From an uncultured Eubacteriales bacterium (lineage in GTDB: Bacteria > Bacillota > Clostridia > Christensenellales > Borkfalkiaceae), in assembly GCA_900547645.1 (NCBI GenBank), contig URHP01000047.1:1-12320 (forward strand): a stretch of 12,320 bases of DNA, read 5' to 3'. A model generated the notes under the pieces. The model was not told the DNA's origin. It searched no databases and was given only the letters and a program-made list of their open reading frames with translations. This document shows, one piece after another, positions 12,297 through 12,320 of this stretch. The position numbers and the translations under genes were made by a program. Numbering within the stretch: position 1 is the stretch's first letter; the number at the start of each line of letters is the position of its first letter.

Positions 12297-12320
12297 CTGT
12301 CTCTTATACACATCTCCGAG
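12297..12320. other. Nextera/Tn5 sequencing adapter (artefact)
   Basis: The first 19 bases, CTGTCTCTTATACACATCT (12297-12315), are the reverse complement of the Tn5 mosaic end used in Nextera libraries. They are followed by CCGAG (12316-12320), the first bases of the read-2 side adapter. This is untrimmed read-through at the contig end, not genomic sequence and not a natural Tn5 insertion. Confidence 0.97.

Noticed and set aside
12297..12315. A Tn5 mosaic end suggesting a transposon insertion
   Set aside because: It is followed by CCGAG of the Illumina adapter and sits exactly at the contig end; no transposase or inner Tn5 sequence is present.

Overview
The window looks like the end of a contig from an uncultured, fairly GC-rich Firmicute, most likely a gut-type Clostridia lineage. 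The grounds are Shine-Dalgarno-led starts (AGGAG/GAGGT), SigA-type promoters with a Bacillus-like TRTG extension of the -10 element, a lipobox lipoprotein with Big2-like and HEWGxW repeats, and a YkpA/YbiT-type ABC-F protein. No rRNA or marker gene fixes the taxon. No phage, CRISPR, transposase or plasmid functions are seen. The last 24 bases (12297-12320) are not biological: they match the Nextera/Tn5 sequencing adapter.

Left part (1-5167, + strand): the tail of one half of a heterodimeric ABC exporter overlaps the complete second half. The two halves show the complementary degenerate and consensus ATP-site residues expected of such pairs. After a 200-bp AT-rich gap with an inverted repeat and a strong promoter comes a two-gene operon: a MacB/LolD-type ATPase and an 8-TM FtsX-like permease, closed by a strong intrinsic terminator. 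Next (5158-6723, +) is a MscS-family mechanosensitive channel, translationally coupled to a small single-TM protein of unknown function, ending at a bidirectional terminator.

Middle (6794-10144, - strand): an ABC-F ATPase with a short leader and an asymmetric pair of ATP sites, then a two-gene unit encoding a repeat-bearing lipoprotein and a 60-residue ORF. The 3' third of the lipoprotein gene and the small ORF lie in an AT-rich island (33% G+C over 8701-9000, hand count) inside GC-rich surroundings, so the lipoprotein looks mosaic. A compact divergent promoter pair separates it from an alpha/beta hydrolase (+).

Right part (10891-12320): tRNA-Val(CAC) on -, a perfect 19-bp palindrome between divergent promoters, a small acidic protein of unknown function, tRNA-Ala(CGC) on +, two terminators, and a two-gene - strand unit of unrecognised function whose upstream member is cut by the contig end. 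I found no clear new defence or mobile system. The points most worth a second look are the adapter artefact, the mosaic lipoprotein, the ABC-F P-loop loss, the palindromes and the shared TRTG promoter architecture.
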